The translations under genes and the position numbers were made by a program. The notes under the pieces were generated by a model, which did no database searches, was not told the origin of the DNA, and worked only from the letters and a program-made list of their open reading frames with translations. Of a DNA stretch of 64,000 nucleotides, positions 19,265-28,360 are shown piece after piece. The DNA comes from Sphaerotilus microaerophilus (GTDB taxonomy: Bacteria > Pseudomonadota > Gammaproteobacteria > Burkholderiales > Burkholderiaceae_C): positions 3,472,001-3,536,000 of the forward strand of contig NZ_AP025730.1 of the NCBI RefSeq assembly GCF_023734135.1. The letters run 5' to 3'. Position 1 is the stretch's first letter. Each line of letters begins with the position of its first letter.

Positions 19265-20127
19265 TTGAAGTCCCCGGGAAGGACGCCGATGGCGGCTTCG
19301 AGACCTTGTGTCTTGATCACTGTCGACCACCTGTTGTGGTGGACAGAGAACGGGATGTGCGACAGGACGGTTCTTCACACGGAAGACGACAGAACCGACC
19401 CAACAGCGGGCGGAGTTGACATCTCTGCCGTCACGGGACGTGACTGCAACACCATCCACTGGCGAAACCACTTGATCTACCGTGGGGAACAACATCGCTG
19501 TCCCCGTCGGCAGATAAGGCACTGCCTTAGCAGATTGAACGACAGCGCCAGCTCCCACGACCAGCTTTGCACTCATGGCCAGTGACATGGAACGCGCGAT
19601 CAGACTCATTCGCAAGGCCCTCCCATTGCGAGATTCACCGCCGATTCTGAAGATCTTCGGCAACTGTCTCCCGAAGTTATCAAACCATCGCTTCGCGCAG
19701 GAGACAGGCTCTCCCGAGGGTTGCAGGATGGAAACAACAAATTGTTTCTATCTGTTTCGTGTGCACTGTGCCGATGCAACTTCAATCGGCTCCGAGAGGC
19801 GGATATGGGTCAAGCGACCCGTTGTGGAAGTCAATCTGCAGCTCAATGAGTCCCTGAAGCGATCAGCGCTGCGCCACCTGAACCTCAGATCAGAGAAACC
19901 AGTGGAGAAGGCGTTCTGACGGATCCCTGCGGTGGACGATGTGCGAGGTCATGCCAAGCGCAGGCCCCTGCCTTGCTCCATCACACGAGGTGCCACTAGA
20001 CTGGCTGTACGAATCGGATCGAGTGGGCATAACGCATTGCGGTGCAAGGTCGCCTTGATGATGCCGTTGCTGAGATGGATCTGAATCGCCGACGGTCCCC
20101 ACCACCGAAGCAGCCTGAGTCATCGCT
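19265..20127 (+). other. 863-bp divergent intergenic region between two caspase genes
   Basis: No supported gene. Small open frames exist on both strands (for example 19575-19919 on the plus strand) but show no recognisable protein. The region must hold the outward promoters of both caspase genes, since 16997-19264 and 20128-22194 point away from each other. Confidence 0.5.
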
Positions 20128-22194
20128 GTGTCTGACATCTCCCGCCTCCTCGCGTTGCTTGTCGTCCTCTCGTCATTCGTCGCACCAGCGCGTGCTGCTG
20201 TGCACGCTCTTTTGATTGCGCAAAGCGATTACAGGGCTTCGCCAGGAGTACCAGACCTGCAAGGTCCTCCGAATGATGTGCAACTGATGAAGGACGTGCT
20301 GACCGGCCGCTTCAAGGTTCCTGCTTCGAACATCACAACGCTTGTCGACAACACCCACACCCAGATCGAAAAGGCCTTTCTCGACCTCGCTGTGCGTGTG
20401 AAGAAGGACGACCAGGTTTACATCCATTACTCTGGCCACGGATCTTGGTATCAGTCACCGGCCTCGGCCAAGGAGCGACGCGGACAGGACCAGACTTGGG
20501 TAACCCGCGGCGCGCGTTCAAGCATGTTCCAAGGCAAGGACGCGGTCGACATCCTCGACAAGGAACTTGGCACTTGGCTGCTCAAGCTCTACGCTGTTAC
20601 GCCCGACGTGGTCTTGGTGTCTGACTCTTGCCATTCGGCCAGCGTGACGCGTGACGTCCAGGTCGGTGTGCGCTCCTCCGACGGCGTACCGAGAACCCAT
20701 CCATTGCGCGACCAGTTTCCTGAGGTGGTTGACCTTCCCATCGACCGGGGCCTGCGCATTGGTGCTGCGCGCGATATCGAAAGTGCTGTTGAGCTGGACC
20801 CAGAACGCAACGCCCGCTGCATCGAACCCAAGAGATGCTACGGCGTCTTCTCTTGGCACTGGGCTCAAGCATTGCAGGCAAGCCGCCCCGGCGAATCGTG
20901 GGGCGACGTCTATGACCGCACATTGGCTGCGCTTGAAGCCAATCCTTTGGTCCTGCAGCGCCCACAGAAGGAAGGCGCCTCGGACCGTGCGGTGTTCTCT
21001 GGCCAGTTCGCCCCGCTGACTGCCACCGTGGCGGTACATGCAGTGGAACGCGACGGTGGAATACTGCTCGGCGCGGGCCGCCTCGCCGGCTTGACGGTAG
21101 GAACTGAACTCGTCGGACTTGTACCTGAGGGCGAAGACGCACCACGGCTGGAGGTTGTGAGTGCCGCGGCGGCCACTGCGAGGGCCAGGGTGCTCGAAGG
21201 ACGAGTGAGGGCCGCTGGGCAGTTCAGAGTGTCGAAGTACCGTGAAACCGAACCGCGTGTACAGCTGTATGTCGGCGGACCACAAGCGGCAGATCTGGAC
21301 GCGGCCCTGGCCTCTGAGATCCGCAGATCCATCGAGCGGGCCCGCGGTATCCACATTCAGAACTTCGACCTCGTCGATCGGCGCGACGCTGCACAGTGGC
21401 GGCTTGAACTCGTGCGGCCGACGAACGCTGACGCGGCTGCAGCGAGCCTGCCCGAGCACGTGAACTGCACTGCGCGGCCTTGCGCAGCCCCGGAGTTGTG
21501 GGTTGTAAACCCGTTCGGACAGCTGATGCACCCGAAGATGCGGTTTCCACTGGCCGACCCGGCGGAGCAAATGCCGCGGCTTCTAAGCAACCTGGAGGCC
21601 TTTTCACGAGCCCAAGAGGTGAAATCGATCGCCAGGCAGGGGAATGCAACGCCTCTGACCATTCAGGTCTCCGTGCTACGACCACCCCACGGGAACACGG
21701 CGAAGTGCTCCGAAGGGGCCAAGCCCGGATCTGGCTGGCAGCGATTTGAACCGCGGCCACTTACAGCGCTGCGCAGCGGAGAAGTGAAGCTCAGGGACTG
21801 CCTGAGTTTCAGCATCCGCAACAAGGATGCAAAGCCCTGGTACGGCTACCTGGTGAGTGTCGATCCCGGCTTCAAGATCGAGCGCGTCTGGCCCACTGCC
21901 CGGATGAACGACGACGAGGCACGCATTGAAGGCGGCGCGGAGATTACGACAACGTCGTTCTACCGCCTCGCCGACCTGGGCCGTGAAACGCTTGTCTTCA
22001 TTGCCAGCGAACAGCAGACTCCGATGCCCGGCGTCGAAAGCAGCGGCCTGCGCGGCACCGATCGGCAAGGCCCATGGGCCCGGCTGTCCCGGATGGGCGC
22101 AGTGAGCCGCGATGTCGAAGCCAATGACGAGTCTGGAAACTGGGGGGCACAGTCCGTCACGCTGGAGGTCAACGAAGGGGACCGGCCTCGCTGA
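20128..22194 (+). CDS. Secreted caspase-family (C14) protease, divergent
   Basis: A 688-residue protein. The GTG at 20128 is the only usable start, because an in-frame TGA lies four codons upstream. Residues 1-23 form a signal peptide (LLALLVVLSSFVAPARA). The caspase domain shows ALLIAQSDY, catalytic His104 in YSGHGSW and catalytic Cys168 in SDSCHSA, so it should be active. The C-terminal third (YLVSVDPGFKIERVWP) is a beta-rich region like those in DUF4384-type caspase proteins. It stands head-to-head with the other active caspase and 108 bp upstream of a lysozyme gene, probably in one transcript with it. Confidence 0.92.
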   Translation: MSDISRLLALLVVLSSFVAPARAAVHALLIAQSDYRASPGVPDLQGPPNDVQLMKDVLTGRFKVPASNITTLVDNTHTQIEKAFLDLAVRVKKDDQVYIHYSGHGSWYQSPASAKERRGQDQTWVTRGARSSMFQGKDAVDILDKELGTWLLKLYAVTPDVVLVSDSCHSASVTRDVQVGVRSSDGVPRTHPLRDQFPEVVDLPIDRGLRIGAARDIESAVELDPERNARCIEPKRCYGVFSWHWAQALQASRPGESWGDVYDRTLAALEANPLVLQRPQKEGASDRAVFSGQFAPLTATVAVHAVERDGGILLGAGRLAGLTVGTELVGLVPEGEDAPRLEVVSAAAATARARVLEGRVRAAGQFRVSKYRETEPRVQLYVGGPQAADLDAALASEIRRSIERARGIHIQNFDLVDRRDAAQWRLELVRPTNADAAAASLPEHVNCTARPCAAPELWVVNPFGQLMHPKMRFPLADPAEQMPRLLSNLEAFSRAQEVKSIARQGNATPLTIQVSVLRPPHGNTAKCSEGAKPGSGWQRFEPRPLTALRSGEVKLRDCLSFSIRNKDAKPWYGYLVSVDPGFKIERVWPTARMNDDEARIEGGAEITTTSFYRLADLGRETLVFIASEQQTPMPGVESSGLRGTDRQGPWARLSRMGAVSRDVEANDESGNWGAQSVTLEVNEGDRPR

Positions 22195-22302
22195 CCTCAT
22201 CGGCCGAGCGACATGCCGTTCAGCGGCCCCTCTGACGCAGATCTCGCATACATGCACGATGGCACCACCGACCATTGGATGACCGCAGGAGAAGATCCCA
22301 GC

Positions 22303-23004
22303 ATGTCACGATTCCGAACCCTCATTGCCATCGCGACCACGCTGATGGTCAGCCTGATTGTTGGTGGATGCGCCACTCGTCCATTGGACGACTTCGTGCT
22401 CGACATACCCGACGCGTTGACACCGGGCATCTTCAACGACCTTGGCGGCAAGGTTGCTCTTCCGGCGGGCATGACGCTACGGCCGGTGGTTCCCAAGGGC
22501 ATCGCCGTCACCAAGGCTGGCGAAGGCTGGCGACCTAAGCGGTACAACGACGCGGCGCGGTACTGCACGATCGGATACGGTCACCTGATCAAGAGGGCGC
22601 CCTGCGACGGCACAGAGCCGGCCGAGTGGCTCGACGGCATCACCGAACCCGAAGGTGAGGCACTCCTCGTGAAGGACATGGCCGAAGCGCAGACCGTGGT
22701 CATGCTGGCGGTCACCACCACGCTCACTGACACACAGTACGCGGCGCTGTGCGATTTCGTATTCAATGTCGGAGGAGGCGCTTTTCGCAAGTCGACGTTG
22801 TTGAAGGTTGTCAACGCAGGTCAACACGACAAGGTCGCCAGTCAACTGCTGCGATACGTCTGGGCGGGAGGCAAGGAAGTCCCTGGCTTGGTGAACCGGC
22901 GCAACCGCGAGATCGAGCTGTACTACGACGGTACCCTCACACCGCGCGCAGTCCCTGTGCCGGGCGAGGACTTGTCTCCGATCGATATCCTTTCCGGGTC
23001 ATGA
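22303..23004 (+). CDS. T4-type lysozyme (GH24) lipoprotein
   Basis: A 233-residue protein started at the ATG at 22303, which has AGGAG about 10 nt upstream. A lipobox (IVGGC) places the lipid on Cys23; Ala24 at +2 (not Asp) predicts the outer membrane. The GH24 muramidase core is clear: Glu74, Asp83 and Thr89 have exactly the spacing of the T4 lysozyme triad (Glu11, Asp20, Thr26) and lie in GEGWRPKRYND...TIGYGH. It would cut the glycan strands of peptidoglycan from the periplasmic face. Phage endolysins of this type are normally soluble, so a lipid-anchored form between a caspase and a CHAT protease is notable. No holin or other phage gene is nearby. Confidence 0.9.
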   Translation: MSRFRTLIAIATTLMVSLIVGGCATRPLDDFVLDIPDALTPGIFNDLGGKVALPAGMTLRPVVPKGIAVTKAGEGWRPKRYNDAARYCTIGYGHLIKRAPCDGTEPAEWLDGITEPEGEALLVKDMAEAQTVVMLAVTTTLTDTQYAALCDFVFNVGGGAFRKSTLLKVVNAGQHDKVASQLLRYVWAGGKEVPGLVNRRNREIELYYDGTLTPRAVPVPGEDLSPIDILSGS

Positions 23005-23606
23005 GGCGCAGGTTGGCTTGGAAGTCTCTGACGCATACTCAATTGCGGAGGCGAGCGCTGAGATTTGCGCGCGACAGTGGGATGTCTACCCTCCCAGCGA
23101 TATGCCGCTAAGAGCGCCCACCTGAGGTCAAGAGCAAGCCGAGAGACCAGATGCCAAGTTGCACGGATCATTCTGTCGGCTCCGCGGAGCGGCGCGAGCG
23201 AATGATGCTGTGACCGGCTGACCGAAATCGAACATGCGCTGATTCCCAGCAAAATCACCTTCACTAAGCCATTGGCAAGCTTGCCACCATCGTCAAGAAG
23301 GTCATGCTGTCCCCGAAGCACAGAGGTTTCTCGCTCCAAGATTGAGAGACCGACCTTCGTCTGGAAAGGTTCGAAAGCCATGCCAGAGGCATCTTGTCAG
23401 CAGCCATCTTGTCAGTTGGAGGGCAGATGTTTCCCGGGAGCACCAAGCATCCTGCACGCAGCGGAGACAAGGCTGCCAGACACAAGCCGTGTGCTGCCCT
23501 GCCGCCAGACTCGGTCCTTTTCGGGGTCTGCGGACGAATGGTTGCGTTCCAGGCGGTGCAGATCTACCCATCCCTGGGGAGTCCATTCTTGCGATGTGGA
23601 TCTGGC
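23005..23606 (+). other. About 600 bp without a recognisable gene
   Basis: Short open frames occur on both strands, but none has family features or a convincing ribosome binding site. The segment separates the lysozyme gene from the CHAT gene and may hold a promoter for the latter. Confidence 0.4.
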
Positions 23607-26336
23607 ATGAACCTCCTTTCCTCATTGGTGCACGACGTGGCTGTCAGGTTTGGATGTCACCTGGCACTCATGGAACCACGCCAGAGCCAATGCCACACCG
23701 GCAGGCGGACGTGGATTGGTCGCACGGTGATCGAGGTTGCGTTCGGTCTGGCTGCAGGGCTATTCTTCTATCCGGTGGCCGTAGCCGACGGCGGCGACAT
23801 CTCCGGACCCATCGTGGCGTTCGAAGCTGCAGCTGCGCAGGCCGCGGCGCGCGGTGACACCGACACCGCCATCGAGTCGCATGTGAAGGCCCTGCACTTG
23901 GCGGGCAATCTTGCCCGGCCCAAGCTGACCGCGGCCCTGCTTTACCGCCTTGGCCAGATGCAACTGTCGGGCGGACGGGTCCAGGACGCGGTACTGTCGT
24001 TCGAAGCTGGTGTGGTCGCGCTGTCGAGCCAGCAACAGCCCGACATTGAGCAGCTGGTCGCGCGGCTCGGCGCGGTGCCTAAGGGCCTGCCGCGGCGTGA
24101 ACTACCGGTGCCGATGGAGCTCTACAACGCCGATGCCGAACACGACCTCGCTGCGGCCGAGCGAGACGACGCGCTCGCCGCGCGGCTTCTTGTCGGCGTC
24201 GGCAACGCTTACCTGCAGCAATTGCAGGACGGCCCAGCCCTCAACGCCTACGAACGCGCGTTGGAGCGCCCTGAGATCACGAAAGTGCCGCTGCTGCGCG
24301 CCCAGCTGCTCGCCAACCGTGGTGAGGCACTACGTCGCCAGGGCCGGCTCGACAGCGCTGAGAGGAGCCTCCGCGAAGCGCTGTCGGGCTTCGCTGTAGC
24401 TGCGCCGCGGCTCGACCAACGGCGCGCGCTGACGCTGTTGGCCGGCATCCACCGCGACCGGCGCGAGGACGAGCCGGCGCAGCGCCTGTACCTGCAGGCG
24501 CTCGCGCTGCACGTCGAAGCGAAGGACCACCGTGGCGAGGCCAGTGCACGCACCGGCTATGGTCACCTTCTGTCGCAACAAGGCCGGTACAGCGAGGCAG
24601 CATCGCAGTACCAGCTCGCGGTCGGCCTGGTCTCTGGCCTCGGCGTGCGTAGCATCCTATGGCCGGCCTACCTCGGGCTCGGACGGACCCAGCGCGCGCT
24701 CGGCAACATCGACGCTGCAGCGGCCGCGCTTGCGGCCAGCTTCGACACACTGCAGGCAGCACAGGACGACTTGCGCACCGACGAAGGCAAGGTCGGCCTG
24801 CTCGAGAGCGCTCAGGACCTGCAGGACGAACTGCTGAAGGTAGAACTTCAGCGTGCGCCGGGCCACCCCGATGCCTATGCGCGGCTGCTCGACCTGACCG
24901 AGCGCGCCCGCGGCAAGGCGCTCTCCGCGCTGATTGGCGGTTGGGGTGAGCTGCGTCCGCAAGCTTCTTCGTTCGGCCTGCCCGAGTGCACCGATCCCAC
25001 CGCGCTTGACCGGCATGCCGAACACGAACGCCCAGAGGGTAGTGGGCGGCTGGCAGCGCCACAGCGCCAGCAGGCCGAGAGCGTGGAGTCGCCGATGATG
25101 CAAAGAGCGCCCGCCACGGTCTTTCCGAACGCCACCGCGTTCCCGGATGTCGGCCCCCTACCCAATGCGGCCGTGTTTCCCAACTCGAGCGCATTCCGGC
25201 GCGTCAACGGCTCATTGCGAGTAGCGCGTGCGGAGACGGTGCCATCGCTGACTCGGCTCGTCTACCACGTGTTCGAGGAGGCCACTCTCGTGCTTGTAGC
25301 GCGTGCGGACGGCTCGGTGCACGGCCACGTCGCGCCGATGGGGCGCGAAGCATTGACGCGCTACGTCACGCAGGTCCGCCGTGCGCTCGTGCCGGGCGGC
25401 GAAGAGCGTGGAGTGCGCGGCACGGTCGAGGCCGCAGAGCCTGTGACCGGAGAGGACCCGCAGCGCTTCGACGCGCTGAGCCGCTTGTTGTACGACACGC
25501 TCGTTGCGCCGATGCAGGCCTTCCTGCCTGCCACGGGCCAGACGCTTGTGATCGAACCTCATGGCGCGCTCTGGATGCTGCCATTTGCCGCGCTCGACGC
25601 GGGACGCGAGGACTGGATGGGCGCGCGCTGGCCGCTGCTCTACGCTCCTTCGAAGGAACTGCTGCAAGCAAGTCGCAGCCGGCCACCGCTTGTCCGTGAG
25701 GGCAGCTTCAAAGGCCTGATCGTCGGCAACCCAATCTTTGCTGCCATTGAGCCAGGCCACGAGGAGCTGTTTCGCATCGGCTTCGCGCCGCTGCCAGGAG
25801 CCGAGGAGGAATCGCTGCGCATCGCGGCGATGTTCCCCGCTCCGGGTGCGAAACTGCTTCGCGGAAGAGAGGGAGACCTGTCGACGGTGGTGCGCGAATC
25901 GGGCCACTACGACGTACTGCACTTGGCCACACACGGCGCGGTATCCGGCGACGAGCCGCTGAAGTCCTTTGTGCTTCTCGCCCCATCACCCTGCGGCGAG
26001 CGCCTGACGGCGCAGCGTGTCATGACAATGACGTTGAAGGCCGACCTTGTCGCGCTCAGCGCCTGCCAGACCGGTCTCGGCCGAATCGCCGGAGAAGGCG
26101 TGCTTGGCCTGAGCCGGGCCTTCCTTTTTGCGGGCGCGCGCAGCGTGCTCGTAAGTCATTGGAGCGTAAGCGACCACGCGACCACCGTATTGATGACGGG
26201 CTTCTACGAGCGCTATCTCGGAGAAGGCTTGGACAAGGCGCAGGCGTTACGCGAAAGCATGCGCAGTCTGCGTGGTCAGGCCGGGTTCGGGCACCCGCGC
26301 TACTGGGCGCCGTTCTTCCTCGTCGGCGCGGAATGA
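23607..26336 (+). CDS. TPR-CHAT protease, third copy
   Basis: About 909 residues from the ATG at 23607; a start at 23670 (888 residues) is equally possible. The hydrophobic segment VIEVAFGLAAGLFFYPVAVA after a basic stretch looks like a signal peptide or anchor. Residues about 75-480 are TPRs (for example ALLYRLGQMQLSGGRVQDA). The C-terminus is a CHAT protease with His776 in HLATHG and Cys820 in LSACQTGLG, ending HPRYWAPFFLVG. It is closer to the common short CHAT type than the two minus-strand copies, whose motif is HVASHF/LSAC.TATGGG. It lies downstream of the caspase and lysozyme genes in the same direction. Confidence 0.9.
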   Translation: MNLLSSLVHDVAVRFGCHLALMEPRQSQCHTGRRTWIGRTVIEVAFGLAAGLFFYPVAVADGGDISGPIVAFEAAAAQAAARGDTDTAIESHVKALHLAGNLARPKLTAALLYRLGQMQLSGGRVQDAVLSFEAGVVALSSQQQPDIEQLVARLGAVPKGLPRRELPVPMELYNADAEHDLAAAERDDALAARLLVGVGNAYLQQLQDGPALNAYERALERPEITKVPLLRAQLLANRGEALRRQGRLDSAERSLREALSGFAVAAPRLDQRRALTLLAGIHRDRREDEPAQRLYLQALALHVEAKDHRGEASARTGYGHLLSQQGRYSEAASQYQLAVGLVSGLGVRSILWPAYLGLGRTQRALGNIDAAAAALAASFDTLQAAQDDLRTDEGKVGLLESAQDLQDELLKVELQRAPGHPDAYARLLDLTERARGKALSALIGGWGELRPQASSFGLPECTDPTALDRHAEHERPEGSGRLAAPQRQQAESVESPMMQRAPATVFPNATAFPDVGPLPNAAVFPNSSAFRRVNGSLRVARAETVPSLTRLVYHVFEEATLVLVARADGSVHGHVAPMGREALTRYVTQVRRALVPGGEERGVRGTVEAAEPVTGEDPQRFDALSRLLYDTLVAPMQAFLPATGQTLVIEPHGALWMLPFAALDAGREDWMGARWPLLYAPSKELLQASRSRPPLVREGSFKGLIVGNPIFAAIEPGHEELFRIGFAPLPGAEEESLRIAAMFPAPGAKLLRGREGDLSTVVRESGHYDVLHLATHGAVSGDEPLKSFVLLAPSPCGERLTAQRVMTMTLKADLVALSACQTGLGRIAGEGVLGLSRAFLFAGARSVLVSHWSVSDHATTVLMTGFYERYLGEGLDKAQALRESMRSLRGQAGFGHPRYWAPFFLVGAE

Positions 26337-26851
26337 GAGAACAACCCATCGCAGCACCAGATTCCAACGACCAGGAAACTTCGAAAACTTCAATCGGTAC
26401 ACCGTGCCCAGCTCGAAGTCTCGAAACTCGCCGGGCATGCCAGGCTCAAGGCATCGTCTGTGTACTTGGGGGCGATCCTCCCGCGCAGGGACCGAAGCGC
26501 TGCTCTTGTTCAGGCCGGCGACTTGTCCGGGGCTTGAGGGTGGCAATCCGTCTTCAAGCGATGTGCGGCATTGCCCCCACAGACGCACTGCGCATACTGG
26601 AGAGGCTTTCTGCGGGCATCGTGCCTGCCAAGCCTTTGGGTCGGTCTCACCGGCCTGGAGTCCAGCTCCGCTGGCGTCGCAGTCGTCACCTGCCTTGATG
26701 GGGTTGCGCTGGATGCGCAGCCTTCGAGGCACCGGTGTCGCTGAGGTGCCCGGTCCCTGAGGGCTGGCGCTGCCTGCCCTCTTCTTCCCTGGCGGGGAAC
26801 CTCGAGTTCCCTGCGGAGCCCTGGTGTTCCCGCTCTTCCGAGGAGAACACC
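26337..26851 (+). other. About 515 bp without a recognisable gene; hairpin at 26794-26811
   Basis: No supported coding frame. An inverted repeat GGGAAC-CTCGA-GTTCCC lies at about 26795-26811, roughly 40 bp before the next small gene, and could be a terminator for the CHAT gene or a leader structure. Confidence 0.4.
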
Positions 26852-27109
26852 ATGTCCCTTCACGCCTTGCCTGCGCCAATGGCGCTGTGCGTTCTGCTGG
26901 GCGGCAGCGGGCTGCCGTTGCCCGTCCAGCGGACCGAGCGGCCCGTAGCTGCGCTGCTGACGGCTCGTCCGTCTGTTTCGGCGACTCGTGTACAGCCTCG
27001 CCACCGGCTCTGCGACCGGCGGCTCTGGCAACCGCACCCCTTCGTCCGTCCGCCCTGGCGCGGAGGATCGATGGCGGTGGTGCCGGCGCCCTTGGCGTTT
27101 GGCACCTGA
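26852..27109 (+). CDS. Small hypothetical protein
   Basis: An 85-residue frame whose ATG is preceded by a strong GAGGAGA box with good spacing. The N-terminus (LPAPMALCVLLGGSGLPLPV) is hydrophobic; the rest is rich in Arg, Pro and Trp. No family is recognised. It opens a group of small genes leading to radC, a setting common in genomic islands. The ribosome binding site is the main reason for calling it. Confidence 0.4.
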   Translation: MSLHALPAPMALCVLLGGSGLPLPVQRTERPVAALLTARPSVSATRVQPRHRLCDRRLWQPHPFVRPPWRGGSMAVVPAPLAFGT

Positions 27110-27296
27110 TGGCTCCGCCCCGATCCAGCTGGGTCGGGCGAGGAGCCTCGGCCTGGGCAGCAAAGCCTCGGTCTGTTGCGTGATCCTCGCCTTCGGGTGG
27201 GGTTCACATGCGCCCCGTCGATTCGACGACGGCCCCCAGCCACGGGAGAAGCGGTCTGCCATGGTGCAGAGGCTCCCTCCCCCACAGGAGCGTTGC

Positions 27297-27800
27297 ATGC
27301 CCCTTGAGAGTGTTCCCCCACGACCACCGCGCTCTGCCCTGCGCAAGGAGGAAGAGCGCGTTTGGGTCGGCTTCTATCAGCGCGTGGGCCGTGACCATGC
27401 CATGGCGGCGGATGTCATGGCCCAGCTGGAGGCCGACCCGTTGATGAAGCGCCAGCACCTGGGTCTGTACCTGCGCTGCAAGGCGGCCCAACGCCGGCAC
27501 AAGGAGCGCCAGGCCCGCCACAAGCGGGTGGGGCTCTGGCTGCGCAGTTCGCTGCGCACGGTGCTTCTGGGGCCGGTTCTGGCACTGGTGCAGTTCCTGG
27601 CCAGCGGCTGGAATCTGCTGTTGGCCAGTCTGCCAGCTCCAAAGGCAGAGCCGGCCAACTCACAGGCGCGCCGCCTGGCCCGTCAGCCGGGTTTTGCGGC
27701 AGCGCGAGCGAGTTTCGAGCAGGAAGGTGGCCTGGCGGCCTCATCTCGCTCGGACAGGCATCCAGGGGCTGCGGCCCCTGATGATCGCGAGGCGGCCTGA
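27297..27800 (+). CDS. Hypothetical membrane-associated protein
   Basis: A 167-residue protein with an ideal AGGAG box 6 nt before the ATG at 27297. The first half is charged and helical (KEEERVWVGFYQRVGRDHAM), and a hydrophobic segment at about residues 85-105 (TVLLGPVLALVQFLASGWNL) is a likely membrane anchor. No family is recognised. It converges with a small minus-strand gene, with an inverted repeat between them. Confidence 0.6.
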   Translation: MPLESVPPRPPRSALRKEEERVWVGFYQRVGRDHAMAADVMAQLEADPLMKRQHLGLYLRCKAAQRRHKERQARHKRVGLWLRSSLRTVLLGPVLALVQFLASGWNLLLASLPAPKAEPANSQARRLARQPGFAAARASFEQEGGLAASSRSDRHPGAAAPDDREAA

Positions 27801-27824
27801 TCGGCTGCCTCCCGAGGTTTCCGG

Positions 27825-27883
27825 CGATCGCCTGGCGTCTGTGCAATCCGCAGCGCCAGCGATCGGCTGGAACCCTTTCCAGC
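27825..27883. terminator. Putative bidirectional terminator region
   Basis: Two inverted repeats lie between convergent genes: CGATCGCCTGGCG (27825-27837) with CGCCAGCGATCG (27854-27865), and GCTGGAA (27866-27872) with TTCCAGC (27877-27883). There is no clear T run, so the role is inferred from position. Confidence 0.4.
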
Positions 27884-27890
27884 CAGAACT

Positions 27891-28133
27891 TCAGGAGGAC
27901 AGCGACCGCTGCGCCATGCAGTTCGACCACTCCCGGTCGATCAGCCAGTGCAGGAACTGGGTGTCGCGCGAGGTCCCCCAGTAGTAGGCCTTGCAGCGCG
28001 AGACGTAGGCCTTCAGATCGCCAGTGGTGCGCACGTCCTCCGGCTCGAAGCCGGTGATCTCCGTGAAGCGCGCGATTTCCGGGCGCGTGAGTCGGATGGA
28101 GGATCCCAGGCGCAGCACGGTCTGGCTCGTCAA
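27891..28133 (-). CDS. Small hypothetical protein
   Basis: An 80-residue frame, started here at a TTG (28133) because a GGAGGA box lies 9 nt upstream. A longer frame reaches 28265 but has a Pro/Ser-rich, non-conserved look. The body (LTRPEIARFTEITGFEPEDV, then AYYWGTSRDTQFLHWLIDREW) reads as a compact folded protein. The family is not recognised. It is convergent with the plus-strand gene ending at 27800 and divergent from radC. Confidence 0.5.
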   Translation of the reverse strand: MTSQTVLRLGSSIRLTRPEIARFTEITGFEPEDVRTTGDLKAYVSRCKAYYWGTSRDTQFLHWLIDREWSNCMAQRSLSS

Positions 28134-28360
28134 GGGTGAAGGTCCTCCGATGATGGTGCTGTCCGGGCTCGCCCGGGCCAGGTCATCGGCCGGCGCTGAC
28201 GGAATATTTCCAGTTGACTTGGGATGACAGGCCGGTCGGCCTGGAGTCTCACCGGACAGGGCCAACCTGTCCTTTTCATCAACCCACCTTGCAGCCTCGG
28301 GGCCTGGCCCCTGGGTCTGGTGCTCCCAGGTTCGCAGGCATGAACCTCTTGGAGCACAAC

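Noticed and set aside
19265..19663. N-terminal extension of the caspase at 16997
   Set aside because: The frame is open to 19663 and a GGGAGGG box precedes an ATG near 19609, but the extension is not family-like and the start at 19264 gives a normal signal peptide directly before the caspase domain.
19575..19919. 114-codon plus-strand frame between the caspases
   Set aside because: No family features and no good ribosome binding site.
22213..22302. Earlier start for the lysozyme
   Set aside because: It would place 30 extra residues before the lipoprotein signal; the AGGAG box fits the ATG at 22303.
22303..23004. Prophage remnant
   Set aside because: The lysozyme is lipid-anchored and there is no holin, spanin, capsid or integrase gene nearby.
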